A stretch of 41,818 bases of DNA, from the NCBI GenBank assembly GCA_015655015.1, contig JAATFV010000077.1:1-41818 (forward strand), in the 5' to 3' direction. Origin of the DNA: Chitinophagales bacterium (GTDB lineage Bacteria; Bacteroidota; Bacteroidia; Chitinophagales; Chitinophagaceae). The notes under the pieces were generated by a model. It was not told the DNA's origin. It saw nothing but the letters and a program-made list of their open reading frames with translations, and did no database searches. The translations under genes were made by a program, and so were the position numbers. Shown here one piece after another: positions 16,342 through 23,525 of the stretch. Each line of letters opens with the position of its first letter. Within the stretch, counting starts at the first letter, position 1.

Positions 16342-16367
16342 TAATTAAAGCTGTGGACCCTATAATT

Positions 16368-16406
16368 AATTAAAAACTGCGGACCCCGGGCCCGCAGTTT
16401 TTAATT
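16368..16406. terminator. Bidirectional terminator between glnS and the Spy-like gene
   Basis: A perfect 15-bp stem (16368-16382 with 16392-16406) has a 9-nt loop and A-rich and T-rich flanks, so it gives a U-tract on either strand. It sits between convergent stops at 16341 and 16410. Confidence 0.85.
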
Positions 16407-16409
16407 GTG

Positions 16410-16808
16410 CTAGTTCCCTCTGCCTCCACCTCCGCCGCCACGCTGCGGACGATTCTGTTCCATCCAATCCTGGTATTTCTTAAACAAGTCGGCTCCCAAT
16501 GCAGCCTGGATCCTTTTATTCGCTGCCTCAGTCAACGGGGCCATTTTGGCCATCTTGTCTTCCCGGCTCATGGATTGATCCATGAATATGTCCCGCCTTT
16601 TCGACCCTATGTCTTTTGAAATAGCTTTCAGAGAGTCCACCTGAACATGAGTAAGTTTCAGGTCAGTCGTCAACTTCTGCATCATGGCCTCCTGCCTTTG
16701 CCTCATAGCGGCCGTATCCATTCTTTGCTGGGCATAGGAGGAAGGCGCGAACGCAAATAGCGCAATGACTACTGCAATACAAGCGATCATTTTTTTACGA
16801 ACATTCAT
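16410..16808 (-). CDS. Small periplasmic Spy/LTXXQ-like protein with Gly-rich tail
   Basis: The 132-residue product starts with a signal peptide ending at APSSYAQ. A Met-rich helical body follows (MDTAAMRQRQEAMMQKLTTD, then LKLTHVQVDSLKAISKDIG, similar to the LTxxQ motif of Spy/CpxP-like proteins). It ends in a low-complexity RPQRGGGGGGRGN tail. In other bacteria such proteins are envelope-stress or metal-responsive periplasmic chaperones; in Bacteroidota similar proteins are usually unassigned. I chose ATG 16808 because it places MNVRKK directly before the hydrophobic core; an ATG three codons earlier (16817) is possible. It is a single gene. Function is inferred only from its resemblance to that family. 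Confidence 0.7.
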   Translation of the reverse strand: MNVRKKMIACIAVVIALFAFAPSSYAQQRMDTAAMRQRQEAMMQKLTTDLKLTHVQVDSLKAISKDIGSKRRDIFMDQSMSREDKMAKMAPLTEAANKRIQAALGADLFKKYQDWMEQNRPQRGGGGGGRGN

Positions 16809-17072
16809 AAGTATCATTTTAGTGAATAATGAGCACCAAATTTGTGCTAATTGCAGCGATTACAGATTGCTTTTACGTGGGCGGCAAACCACCCGAAAAG
16901 GGATCGGTCAATGGATATTTTTTTGCCGTGAATAGCAGGCGGTTATCTGGTACCATTATTGCTCAGAAGAGAATACCCCACACCCGGCTGTATACGCCAT
17001 TCATTAGTTTTATCTTTTAATATAACCAGCTGTATACCAGCATGAAAGAAATTTTACTTAAAATTATCTGTC

Positions 17073-18113
17073 ATGTATTTATTGAGTATTGACCTATACG
17101 AATTCGGACAATTCCTGCAAATACTTTTATGGATCGCACTTCCGATGGTCGTCATCGTACTGCTCGTCACCACTTATCTGCATTACCGGAAAAAAAGCAG
17201 ACAGCAGCCGGAAGAGGAATTTGCCGCCGGTTATCCGGCGGAGATGAACCTTTCCCCGGAAAAAGGGCTCTCCCCCGAAAACAACGCCAATGCCTACAAA
17301 GGCTTACTGTGGATGAAAAATAAATATGAACAATACAGGGAACAGACCGACAATAAATATGAAAAGCTAAAGAATGAACTGGCCCGCTCACAGCAAAAAT
17401 ACCTTGACCTGCTGGCCGAACGGGTAGAACAAAAGACTATTGCCTTACCGACCTCCGGCCCGGCAGCATCTCTCCGGTCGATCGCCCCGGCCGGGGGCGA
17501 CTTTATAGAGGACCACCTTCCGGATAATGAGGACCACCTTATGGATAATGAGGACCACCTTCCGGATAATCCCGCCATACAGGGCGAAAGCTCTTCTGAT
17601 GAATCCCCCCTTCAGCCCTCCATCCCGGACCTGGTATTCGAAAAAGAGCGGCAGATTGGCTTTCTTCATGTCGAGCTTGACCAGCGGATAAAGAACTATT
17701 ATGAATTGGAATACCAGAACAGGGAAGACAAAGCCCGTGCAGAAGAACTGGCAGTTCAGGCAGAAGAGCTGGCTGTACAATATTTGCAGGCGCAACAGCT
17801 GCTGGAAGCGCAGCAGGGGAAGATAAATGAGCTGAATGAACGCCTGGGCCACGAAATGAGTAAAGTGGCAGACCTGACCGGTAAACTGGAAAACAACATG
17901 CGGCTGCTCCTCCATATTCATCAGGAACTGGATAAATCCTTACACGTACAGCAACCCTGCGGATCATCGCCTGCCCAAAATGAACAGCCGCCTTACAGCC
18001 CGTCCTTTCCGCCGGCCAAACAGTCCCATGAGCCCGGCCGCGATCAATTGCCGCCCTTAACAGAAAACACCAGGATAGCAGGCTGGATTGAGAGCGAAGA
18101 GGCAGGGGGATAA
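17073..18113 (+). CDS. Membrane-anchored coiled-coil protein with 7-residue repeats
   Basis: The 346-residue protein has one N-terminal transmembrane helix (residues about 15-38, LQILLWIALPMVVIVLLVTT). The KK-rich region after it suggests a cytoplasmic body. Coiled-coil stretches are NKYEQYREQTDNKYEKLKNE and, later, a long Glu/Gln/Leu-rich segment around residues 190-290 that contains AEELAVQ twice in tandem. A linker holds three tandem copies of EDHL(P/M)DN (DNA 17508-17570). The C-terminal 50 residues are Pro-rich. I do not recognise the family; the architecture suggests a scaffolding role at the inner membrane. The next gene starts 53 bp downstream on the same strand. Confidence 0.75.
   Translation: MYLLSIDLYEFGQFLQILLWIALPMVVIVLLVTTYLHYRKKSRQQPEEEFAAGYPAEMNLSPEKGLSPENNANAYKGLLWMKNKYEQYREQTDNKYEKLKNELARSQQKYLDLLAERVEQKTIALPTSGPAASLRSIAPAGGDFIEDHLPDNEDHLMDNEDHLPDNPAIQGESSSDESPLQPSIPDLVFEKERQIGFLHVELDQRIKNYYELEYQNREDKARAEELAVQAEELAVQYLQAQQLLEAQQGKINELNERLGHEMSKVADLTGKLENNMRLLLHIHQELDKSLHVQQPCGSSPAQNEQPPYSPSFPPAKQSHEPGRDQLPPLTENTRIAGWIESEEAGG
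17508..17570 (+). repeat. Three 21-bp in-frame tandem repeats
   Basis: The unit GAGGACCACCTTCCGGATAA(T) occurs at 17508-17528, 17529-17549 and 17550-17570. The middle copy differs at the Pro/Met codon. The repeat encodes EDHLPDN-EDHLMDN-EDHLPDN within the coiled-coil protein. Being in frame and nearly identical, it can expand or contract without breaking the gene. Confidence 0.95.
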
Positions 18114-18166
18114 TTTTTTGCATACCTGAGTATTACTATCCCGTATACCTCTCTTTGTATAGTGAT

Positions 18167-20485
18167 ATGAAGGATGCGCTGCTTTTTACGCTGTTTTTAT
18201 TCCTGCCTGGTCCCCGCGGCTCTCATGTCCACGGGGAAACCGGCAACAGTCTCTTCTGCAGGGTGAACGGCTCCTTTCCCGGCTTTTCTACCGGTATGAC
18301 CGCCCGCGATTCTTCCGGCGGCCCCGGATCTTTGATTGACACCGCATTCTGGCAGGAATATCATGAACCGTATCCCGTTGGGAGGACTCCCGCAGAAAAT
18401 AATGTACGCAGCATAGCCGTAGACAACCGTTCCACCGTATGGATCGCTACGCAAAAAGGCATCTTCCTGAAAAAAGACGGTCAGTCTGCCTGGTCGCCCT
18501 GTTCTTTTCCCGATACGGACAAAGGCGCGGCGTATGCCGTAGCCATAGACGACCAGTCTGTAGTGTGGATGGGCACCTGGAAAGGGCTGTTCTCTTTCCG
18601 CAACAACGTGCTGCAATCCATCCCGGGTGTCAGGGGGCCCATATCGGCCATCTGCACTGCCAGGGAAGGTATCTATGCGCTTGGGCCGGAAGGCGTCTGG
18701 TTATATGACGGTAAAAAGATCATAAAGAAAAATTATCCGATCGCACGTTCCGTTCGCAGTGTCCTTTCAGACAATAAAGGAGGCATCTGGGTAGCCAGCG
18801 ATGTTGGCCTTTATCATTGCAGCGGGGAAAGGACAGATTACATTCACCGGGCCGACATATTATTGAGCGCCGCCCTGAAAGGACTTGCCCTGGATACGGA
18901 TCATAAACTATGGGCGGCCGGGCTTGGAGGCGTCTCCATCCTGAAAGAGGACAAACGGTTTCGCGTCATCCGGCCGGCCGAAGGATGCCCCTCCATCTAT
19001 ACCAGCTGCGTCAGGCGGTCTCCGGACGGGAACATGTGGATAGGTACACAGACCGGCGTGGTGAGATTTTCTACCAATGGAACGCACTCGCTGCGTTTCA
19101 GCCGCCGGTGGCTGTTAGATGATCATGTCAACGACATAACTTTCGATCCCGCAGGCAACGCCTGGATCGCCACCGAGCAGGGAGTCAGCGCCCTCAAAAG
19201 AAAGAAGATGACCCTGGCCTCCAAGCAGGACTACTTTTACGATGTTTTGATGGAACGGCATATCCGTGCTCCATGGATCGCAGGACAATGCCACCTGGCC
19301 ATTCCCGGCGACACGAGTTCCTGGATGCCCGAAGACGATGACAACGACGGGGAATACACCGGGAACTACCTGGCGATGGAGTCTTTCCGTTACGCCGCCA
19401 CGAAGAGTGAAGACGCACGGGAGAAAGCCGGTAAAGCTTTCCGGTTCTTACAAAAATTACAGGAGATCACCGGAGGGGACGGCTATTTCGCCCGTACCAT
19501 CGTACCGGCGGAGTGGGGCGGACGGGTCCATGATAACAATTGCGTATATACGCCCGAAGACCGTGCGGAAGAAATGGTCAAAGACCCGCGCTTCAAACCC
19601 CTGGAAGTCCGCTGGAGAAAGTCCGCAGACGGCAGGTGGCTCTGGAAAGGTGATGCCAGCAGCGATGAATGGTGCGGCCATATGATGGGTTATTATTTCT
19701 ATTACACGCTGGTCGCCGGTGAGGCGGAGAAAAAGATCGTTCGCGCACACGTGAGCCGGCTCGTGGACCATCTCATCGCCCACAACTTCGACATGATGGA
19801 TATCGATAGCACCCATACGCATTGGGCCGTATGGTCTCCCTCCTCGCTGAACCATGACCCGGAATGGACACCGGACCGGGGCGAGAACTCCATGGAATTG
19901 CTGGCTTTCCTTAAGCTGGCTTACTACATGACGAATGACCCTAAATACCAGCGACACTACCTGCGGCTTATCCACGAAGAACACTATCTCGATAACATGG
20001 CCGGGATCCCGGCACAAAATCCCGCCTGGTTTATCTACTACGACGTAACGATGCAGGCCTACCTGTATCCCATTCTGCTGCACTGTGAAAAAGATCCTCA
20101 TCTGCTGGCCTTTTACCGGCAGCATATGGACAACTGGATGAAGGTGCGAAGGAACGACAAGAACCCGCAGATCAATTTTCTTTATTGCTATGCGCGGGAT
20201 CTGCAGGTAGAACGGACCTCTTCGGTGGACTTCCTCATAGATACCCCTCTTGACCTGGTAGACTGGACCATCGATCACACGAAAAGAGACGATATCCGGC
20301 TGGTCCATGCGCCCGTCCTGGATGACCTCGAAATCAGCGAGCTGCCCCCGGCCAGTATCCGGTCGGTGGTCCGCTGGGATAAGAACCCCTGGGCAGCGGT
20401 CAATGGCTCTCCCGATATGGAAAGAGAGCCCGTGTTCTGGCTCTTTCCTTACTGGCTGGGCCGTTACCTGAAAATGATTCAATAA
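18167..20485 (+). CDS. Secreted protein with two-component-regulator-type beta-propeller fused to an alpha-toroid domain
   Basis: The 772-residue product has a signal-peptide-like start (MKDALLFTLFLFLPG). Residues about 70-345 hold six propeller repeats of the Reg_prop type, such as VWIATQKGIFL, VWMGTWKGLFSF, IWVASDVGLYHC, LWAAGLGGVSIL, MWIGTQTGVVRF and AWIATEQGVSAL. The C-terminal half (about 360-772) is helical and looks like an alpha/alpha toroid. Its motifs are DDDNDGEYTGNYLAMESF, DASSDEWCGHMMGYYFYYTL, THTHWAVW and ENSMELLAFLKLAYY. Reg_prop propellers normally sit on hybrid histidine kinases, but no kinase or HTH is present here. ATG 18167 is preferred over TTG 18155. Similar stand-alone fusions exist in Bacteroidota and Planctomycetes; their activity is unknown to me. 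Confidence 0.8.
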   Translation: MKDALLFTLFLFLPGPRGSHVHGETGNSLFCRVNGSFPGFSTGMTARDSSGGPGSLIDTAFWQEYHEPYPVGRTPAENNVRSIAVDNRSTVWIATQKGIFLKKDGQSAWSPCSFPDTDKGAAYAVAIDDQSVVWMGTWKGLFSFRNNVLQSIPGVRGPISAICTAREGIYALGPEGVWLYDGKKIIKKNYPIARSVRSVLSDNKGGIWVASDVGLYHCSGERTDYIHRADILLSAALKGLALDTDHKLWAAGLGGVSILKEDKRFRVIRPAEGCPSIYTSCVRRSPDGNMWIGTQTGVVRFSTNGTHSLRFSRRWLLDDHVNDITFDPAGNAWIATEQGVSALKRKKMTLASKQDYFYDVLMERHIRAPWIAGQCHLAIPGDTSSWMPEDDDNDGEYTGNYLAMESFRYAATKSEDAREKAGKAFRFLQKLQEITGGDGYFARTIVPAEWGGRVHDNNCVYTPEDRAEEMVKDPRFKPLEVRWRKSADGRWLWKGDASSDEWCGHMMGYYFYYTLVAGEAEKKIVRAHVSRLVDHLIAHNFDMMDIDSTHTHWAVWSPSSLNHDPEWTPDRGENSMELLAFLKLAYYMTNDPKYQRHYLRLIHEEHYLDNMAGIPAQNPAWFIYYDVTMQAYLYPILLHCEKDPHLLAFYRQHMDNWMKVRRNDKNPQINFLYCYARDLQVERTSSVDFLIDTPLDLVDWTIDHTKRDDIRLVHAPVLDDLEISELPPASIRSVVRWDKNPWAAVNGSPDMEREPVFWLFPYWLGRYLKMIQ

Positions 20486-20644
20486 TTATTCATTTTACGC
20501 ATAGTTTGGAAATCGGCCCAACCGGGGAATCGATATCCGTTTTTGGGAAAGGTCATACGAGAGAGGTGACCTATAACATATTGGTATGTAATTGATTACA
20601 GACTGGCAAGTCTCTTGCATTTCCAGTACTGTTAATCTATATGT

Positions 20645-21799
20645 ATGAAAACTTTCTACGCGGCGACATGGGCAAGATCGATGAGGAGCAAAGAGCTCGC
20701 CCTCTTATTAGCTAGTTTTACGATCCTGTCCGTCGGACGGTCTCAGACCGCCGGCAACTGGAGTTTCACCAATAGCGTTGCCGGCGCCCCCGGCACTTCA
20801 ATAACGGTGAGCAATTTCACCCTGGGCCCTTCTATTGTTTCCGGCGCCTATAATGGCGGGACAGAATATTTCGGCGAAGGTGGCTGGCCTTCCGGAGCCC
20901 TCGATCCGAATGCATACATGCAATTTTCCCTGACCGCTGCAACGGGACACTACCTCGTACTTACTACGATCAACCTGGTACAACGTCATAGCAGTACGGG
21001 CACCGCCGCCGGATCTGGCCCCAATAACTGGAGCATCCGGTCCAGCATGGATAATTACGCTACAGACATCACCAGTGGAACAATGACACCCGCTTATGTT
21101 ACCTATACCGTCAATCTTCCTGCTGCCTTTCAAGCCATCCCCTCCACGGTTACCTTTCGGGTCTATGGTTATAATGCGACGGTCACTTCAGGCGGGATCA
21201 ACCGGTTCGTCTATGATAATATCAGCGTACTGGGACAGGCTATCTCCGGCGTATTGGCGGAACAATCCATCCGCCTGACCGCAAACACAACAAGCCGGAA
21301 CAGCATAGCCCTGCAATGGCAGGCCGATGGTTTTACCGCCGGCACTGATCTTACCCTTCAACGCTCCGTCAACGGGTCTGATTTTTTCCCGGTTCATCAG
21401 CAAGAACTGGCAGGAAATAATGCTTTTCATTACGAAGATGCCGCTGCTCCGAATGCTGCCACCCTGTTTTACCGGGTAACCGCCAGTGAACCGGACGGAA
21501 CTTCTTACTATTCTCCCACCATATCCGTACAGCAGGATGTCGTAAAAACAAAGAATGCGCAGATCCGGGCAGTCATTACACAGGGCGCATCCATCAAGAC
21601 CTTATTGCATATTGAAGAGACAGGGACGTATCAGCTCAGCGTTTGGTCCCAGGACGGAAGGGCGCTGTCAAGGCAAATGGTGCAGGCATCCGCCGGTGAT
21701 CCGGTGGCGGATATTTCGGTAGGTTCTTATCCTCACGGAATTTATATCCTCACCCTCTCCAAAGATGGACAGAACAGCGCCCGGCAGTTTGTATATTGA
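20645..21799 (+). CDS. Secreted protein with C-terminal T9SS type A sorting domain
   Basis: The 384-residue protein starts with a signal peptide (hydrophobic core about residues 18-31, cleavage near GRSQ). Residues about 34-195 form a beta-rich Ser/Thr/Gly/Asn domain typical of surface beta-sandwiches, ending RFVYDNISVLG. A fibronectin-like segment follows (NSIALQWQADGF, LQRSVNGSDFFPV, FYRVTASEPDGTSYYSP). The last 75 residues, with TYQLSVWSQDGRALSRQMVQ and YPHGIYILTLSKDGQNSARQ, match the type A sorting signal recognised by the Bacteroidota type IX secretion system. It should be exported across the outer membrane and attached or released. The ligand is unknown, and no partner genes are adjacent. 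Confidence 0.85.
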   Translation: MKTFYAATWARSMRSKELALLLASFTILSVGRSQTAGNWSFTNSVAGAPGTSITVSNFTLGPSIVSGAYNGGTEYFGEGGWPSGALDPNAYMQFSLTAATGHYLVLTTINLVQRHSSTGTAAGSGPNNWSIRSSMDNYATDITSGTMTPAYVTYTVNLPAAFQAIPSTVTFRVYGYNATVTSGGINRFVYDNISVLGQAISGVLAEQSIRLTANTTSRNSIALQWQADGFTAGTDLTLQRSVNGSDFFPVHQQELAGNNAFHYEDAAAPNAATLFYRVTASEPDGTSYYSPTISVQQDVVKTKNAQIRAVITQGASIKTLLHIEETGTYQLSVWSQDGRALSRQMVQASAGDPVADISVGSYPHGIYILTLSKDGQNSARQFVY

Positions 21800-21888
21800 G
21801 AAAATGGAAAATTCAGGCTCTTTCATGATAACGGCCCACATTTCACGATGAGCCCGGAATTTGGCCGCCTCTTCAAAGAGATTGTAAG

Positions 21889-22428
21889 TCACATCAACTT
21901 CTTCGCCTCATAAGCCAATGCCTCGGATACGACATTCTGCAGAGAAGCCTTGGGGTTTTGCATCAGCAGCTCCAGCAGGCTCTTATTCAGCTCCATTCCA
22001 CTGGCCTCCCCGGGCAGGAAAGAGGCGACCTGGTTTACGATCAGCAGGTTCTGCTCTTTTAAATTACGCACCGCATCCCAGGCTTCGGCGCTGACATAGA
22101 TCTGCTGCGTGATATTGTGCTCGAATTCCTGGCGGATGCTATGAGTGAGGAGAGACTGCATCTCCCGGGCGGTAAAGTCCGGCTGGTTGACCCGGCTGAT
22201 CACGTTGGGCAGGGCGATACGGTCGGTGAGAAGGATCAGTCGTTCATATGCTTGCAGCTGCAGCTGGCGGGTAGAGATGCCGGTGCCGGAAGCCGCTTCC
22301 GCCTGCTGGTCTTTTTTCTCTCCTTTTTTGAGCTCCTGTCGTTGTTTCCAGATAAGATAGGCCAGGGCGCCTGCGAGTAGAAGGGCAATGATAATGGCAA
22401 TGGTGAATTCAGTCGTACCAATGGTCAT
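21889..22428 (-). CDS. Conserved membrane-anchored hypothetical protein
   Basis: The 179-residue product has one N-terminal transmembrane helix (FTIAIIIALLLAGALAYLIW, residues about 8-27). A short charged linker follows, then a soluble helical domain from about residue 52 (TRQLQLQAYERLILLTDRIA ... FTAREMQSLLTHSIRQEFEH). The conserved-looking sequence and complete frame resemble proteins I associate with Bacteroidota only, but I cannot name a family with confidence. It is a single gene convergent with the T9SS cargo and upstream of the DUF2279 gene's 3' end. A TACTTTTG box lies 20 bp upstream. No function is proposed. Confidence 0.75.
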   Translation of the reverse strand: MTIGTTEFTIAIIIALLLAGALAYLIWKQRQELKKGEKKDQQAEAASGTGISTRQLQLQAYERLILLTDRIALPNVISRVNQPDFTAREMQSLLTHSIRQEFEHNITQQIYVSAEAWDAVRNLKEQNLLIVNQVASFLPGEASGMELNKSLLELLMQNPKASLQNVVSEALAYEAKKLM

Positions 22429-22447
22429 GGGCGTTTTTTATAATGGG

Positions 22448-22455
22448 CAAAAGTA
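22448..22455 (-). promoter_or_regulatory. -7 box candidate for the anchored hypothetical gene
   Basis: On the minus strand the bases read TACTTTTG, a TAnnTTTG match 20 bp before the ATG at 22428. No -33 TTTG is present at 17-23 bp, so support is partial. Confidence 0.35.
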
Positions 22456-22461
22456 GTGAAA

Positions 22462-22494
22462 AGCTGCAAGCTACATGCTTTTAGCTGCAAGCTA
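22462..22494. repeat. 12-bp direct repeat
   Basis: AGCTGCAAGCTA occurs at 22462-22473 and again at 22483-22494, in the 93-bp spacer between two minus-strand genes. Its purpose is unknown. Confidence 0.6.
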
Positions 22495-22521
22495 GACGTA
22501 ATTACCTTCCCTTTTATTGTA

Positions 22522-23454
22522 TCAAAAATACAGCCAGTGCCACTTCGTCCCATCCACCTCATTCCATTCAATCGCAGGCGCCGGCATTTTAATGGTCCGG
22601 TTCAGCTTCAGCAGGGTAGTGGAAAGAGGAGACAACCCATCCGCCCGGTAAAGATCGGTGTCCAGCCCAAAATAGAATTGACGGTACCGTTTGTAAGCCG
22701 GAACAGGCTTCCCCTTGATCTCCGTAGGATTGGTCACCCCGCCGATCATCCCCTCGGCGCCATAACCGGCAGACAGGTTCAGCCATTTCGGAAATCCGCT
22801 GCTCCCGGGTAAAAAAGAGCCGATATTCACCGAGAGCCAGTAGGTCTGCCCATTATAATCCTTCAGCATTCTTTGTGGTAAGTTGTTGCCCAGCTCATTA
22901 GGCTGATAATGCGCGAAGAGCGTATGATGATACGAGTATTTAAGACTGATCCGCTGCTGCCCCCACATCAGCTGCTGCCCTTCGAAAAGGAGGCATCCTG
23001 CCAGGTTCGCCAGCATATCCCCTTTGGAAAACCCCCATTTCACGGAGTGACCATCCATGATCTCGATCATGCTCATGAATCCAAGGGCCGTCAGCGTGCC
23101 GAACAGGGACGCCGCTCCCGATTTGACACCTCCCCAGCGCAGCAGATCGCTCTGGATCGCCGCGATATTATAGGCCGTAGTGGCATGCCCCACTTTGTCC
23201 ATGTTCAGCCACTCATTGTTGTCATTGAAAAAATGAAAAGGGCTGCGGGGGAATTTCTTATACCAAAGGTAATTGAGCCCGATCGTAACAGCCGTCCCCA
23301 GCGCAGCTTCCGCAAAGACGACCCCATTCACACGTCCGGGATTGTATTGCCTGGAAGGCTTGAAGAATTCCTGCGCCGCCGCAGGGGGCGATGACTCCAG
23401 TAAAAGGAGGACGCCAATAAGCGGATATAGTTTTCGGAGTGGTTTTTGAAACAT
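22522..23454 (-). CDS. DUF2279 family envelope protein
   Basis: The 310-residue protein has a signal peptide ending PPAAAQ. The DUF2279 core follows: an EAALGTAVTIGLNYLWYKKF helix, WLNMDKVGHATTAYNIAAIQ, LGFMSMIEIMDGHSVKWGFS and KGDMLANLAGCLLFEGQQ. The C-terminal half is rich in aromatic beta segments (YWLSVNIGSFL, LNLSAGYGAEGM, RQFYFGLDTDLY), suggesting a small outer-membrane or periplasmic protein. The KVGH and GDM-AN motifs are shared with YfiM-like lipoproteins. The function of the family is not known. It lies downstream of the RND pump gene but is separated from it by a good terminator, so it is probably a distinct transcript. Confidence 0.82.
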   Translation of the reverse strand: MFQKPLRKLYPLIGVLLLLESSPPAAAQEFFKPSRQYNPGRVNGVVFAEAALGTAVTIGLNYLWYKKFPRSPFHFFNDNNEWLNMDKVGHATTAYNIAAIQSDLLRWGGVKSGAASLFGTLTALGFMSMIEIMDGHSVKWGFSKGDMLANLAGCLLFEGQQLMWGQQRISLKYSYHHTLFAHYQPNELGNNLPQRMLKDYNGQTYWLSVNIGSFLPGSSGFPKWLNLSAGYGAEGMIGGVTNPTEIKGKPVPAYKRYRQFYFGLDTDLYRADGLSPLSTTLLKLNRTIKMPAPAIEWNEVDGTKWHWLYF

Positions 23455-23463
23455 GGATTTCCT

Positions 23464-23494
23464 ATAAAAAAAGTCCCGGATGCTTCCGGGACTT
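23464..23494 (-). terminator. Terminator of the metal-efflux operon
   Basis: A perfect 9-bp stem AAGTCCCGG/CCGGGACTT (23471-23479 with 23486-23494, 6-nt loop) is followed on the minus strand by seven T residues. It lies 31 bp after the pump gene's stop codon, as expected for its transcript end. Confidence 0.85.
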
Positions 23495-23525
23495 CCTTCT
23501 TACCTATAAAAGTATAGAATTTTTA

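Noticed and set aside
17508..17570. Insertion or mobile element
   Set aside because: The repeats are in frame, code for EDHL-x-DN and have no terminal inverted repeats.
19457..20482. 341-residue open frame opposite the propeller/toroid gene
   Set aside because: This is an antisense shadow. The opposite strand carries conserved motifs in order, and this frame has none.
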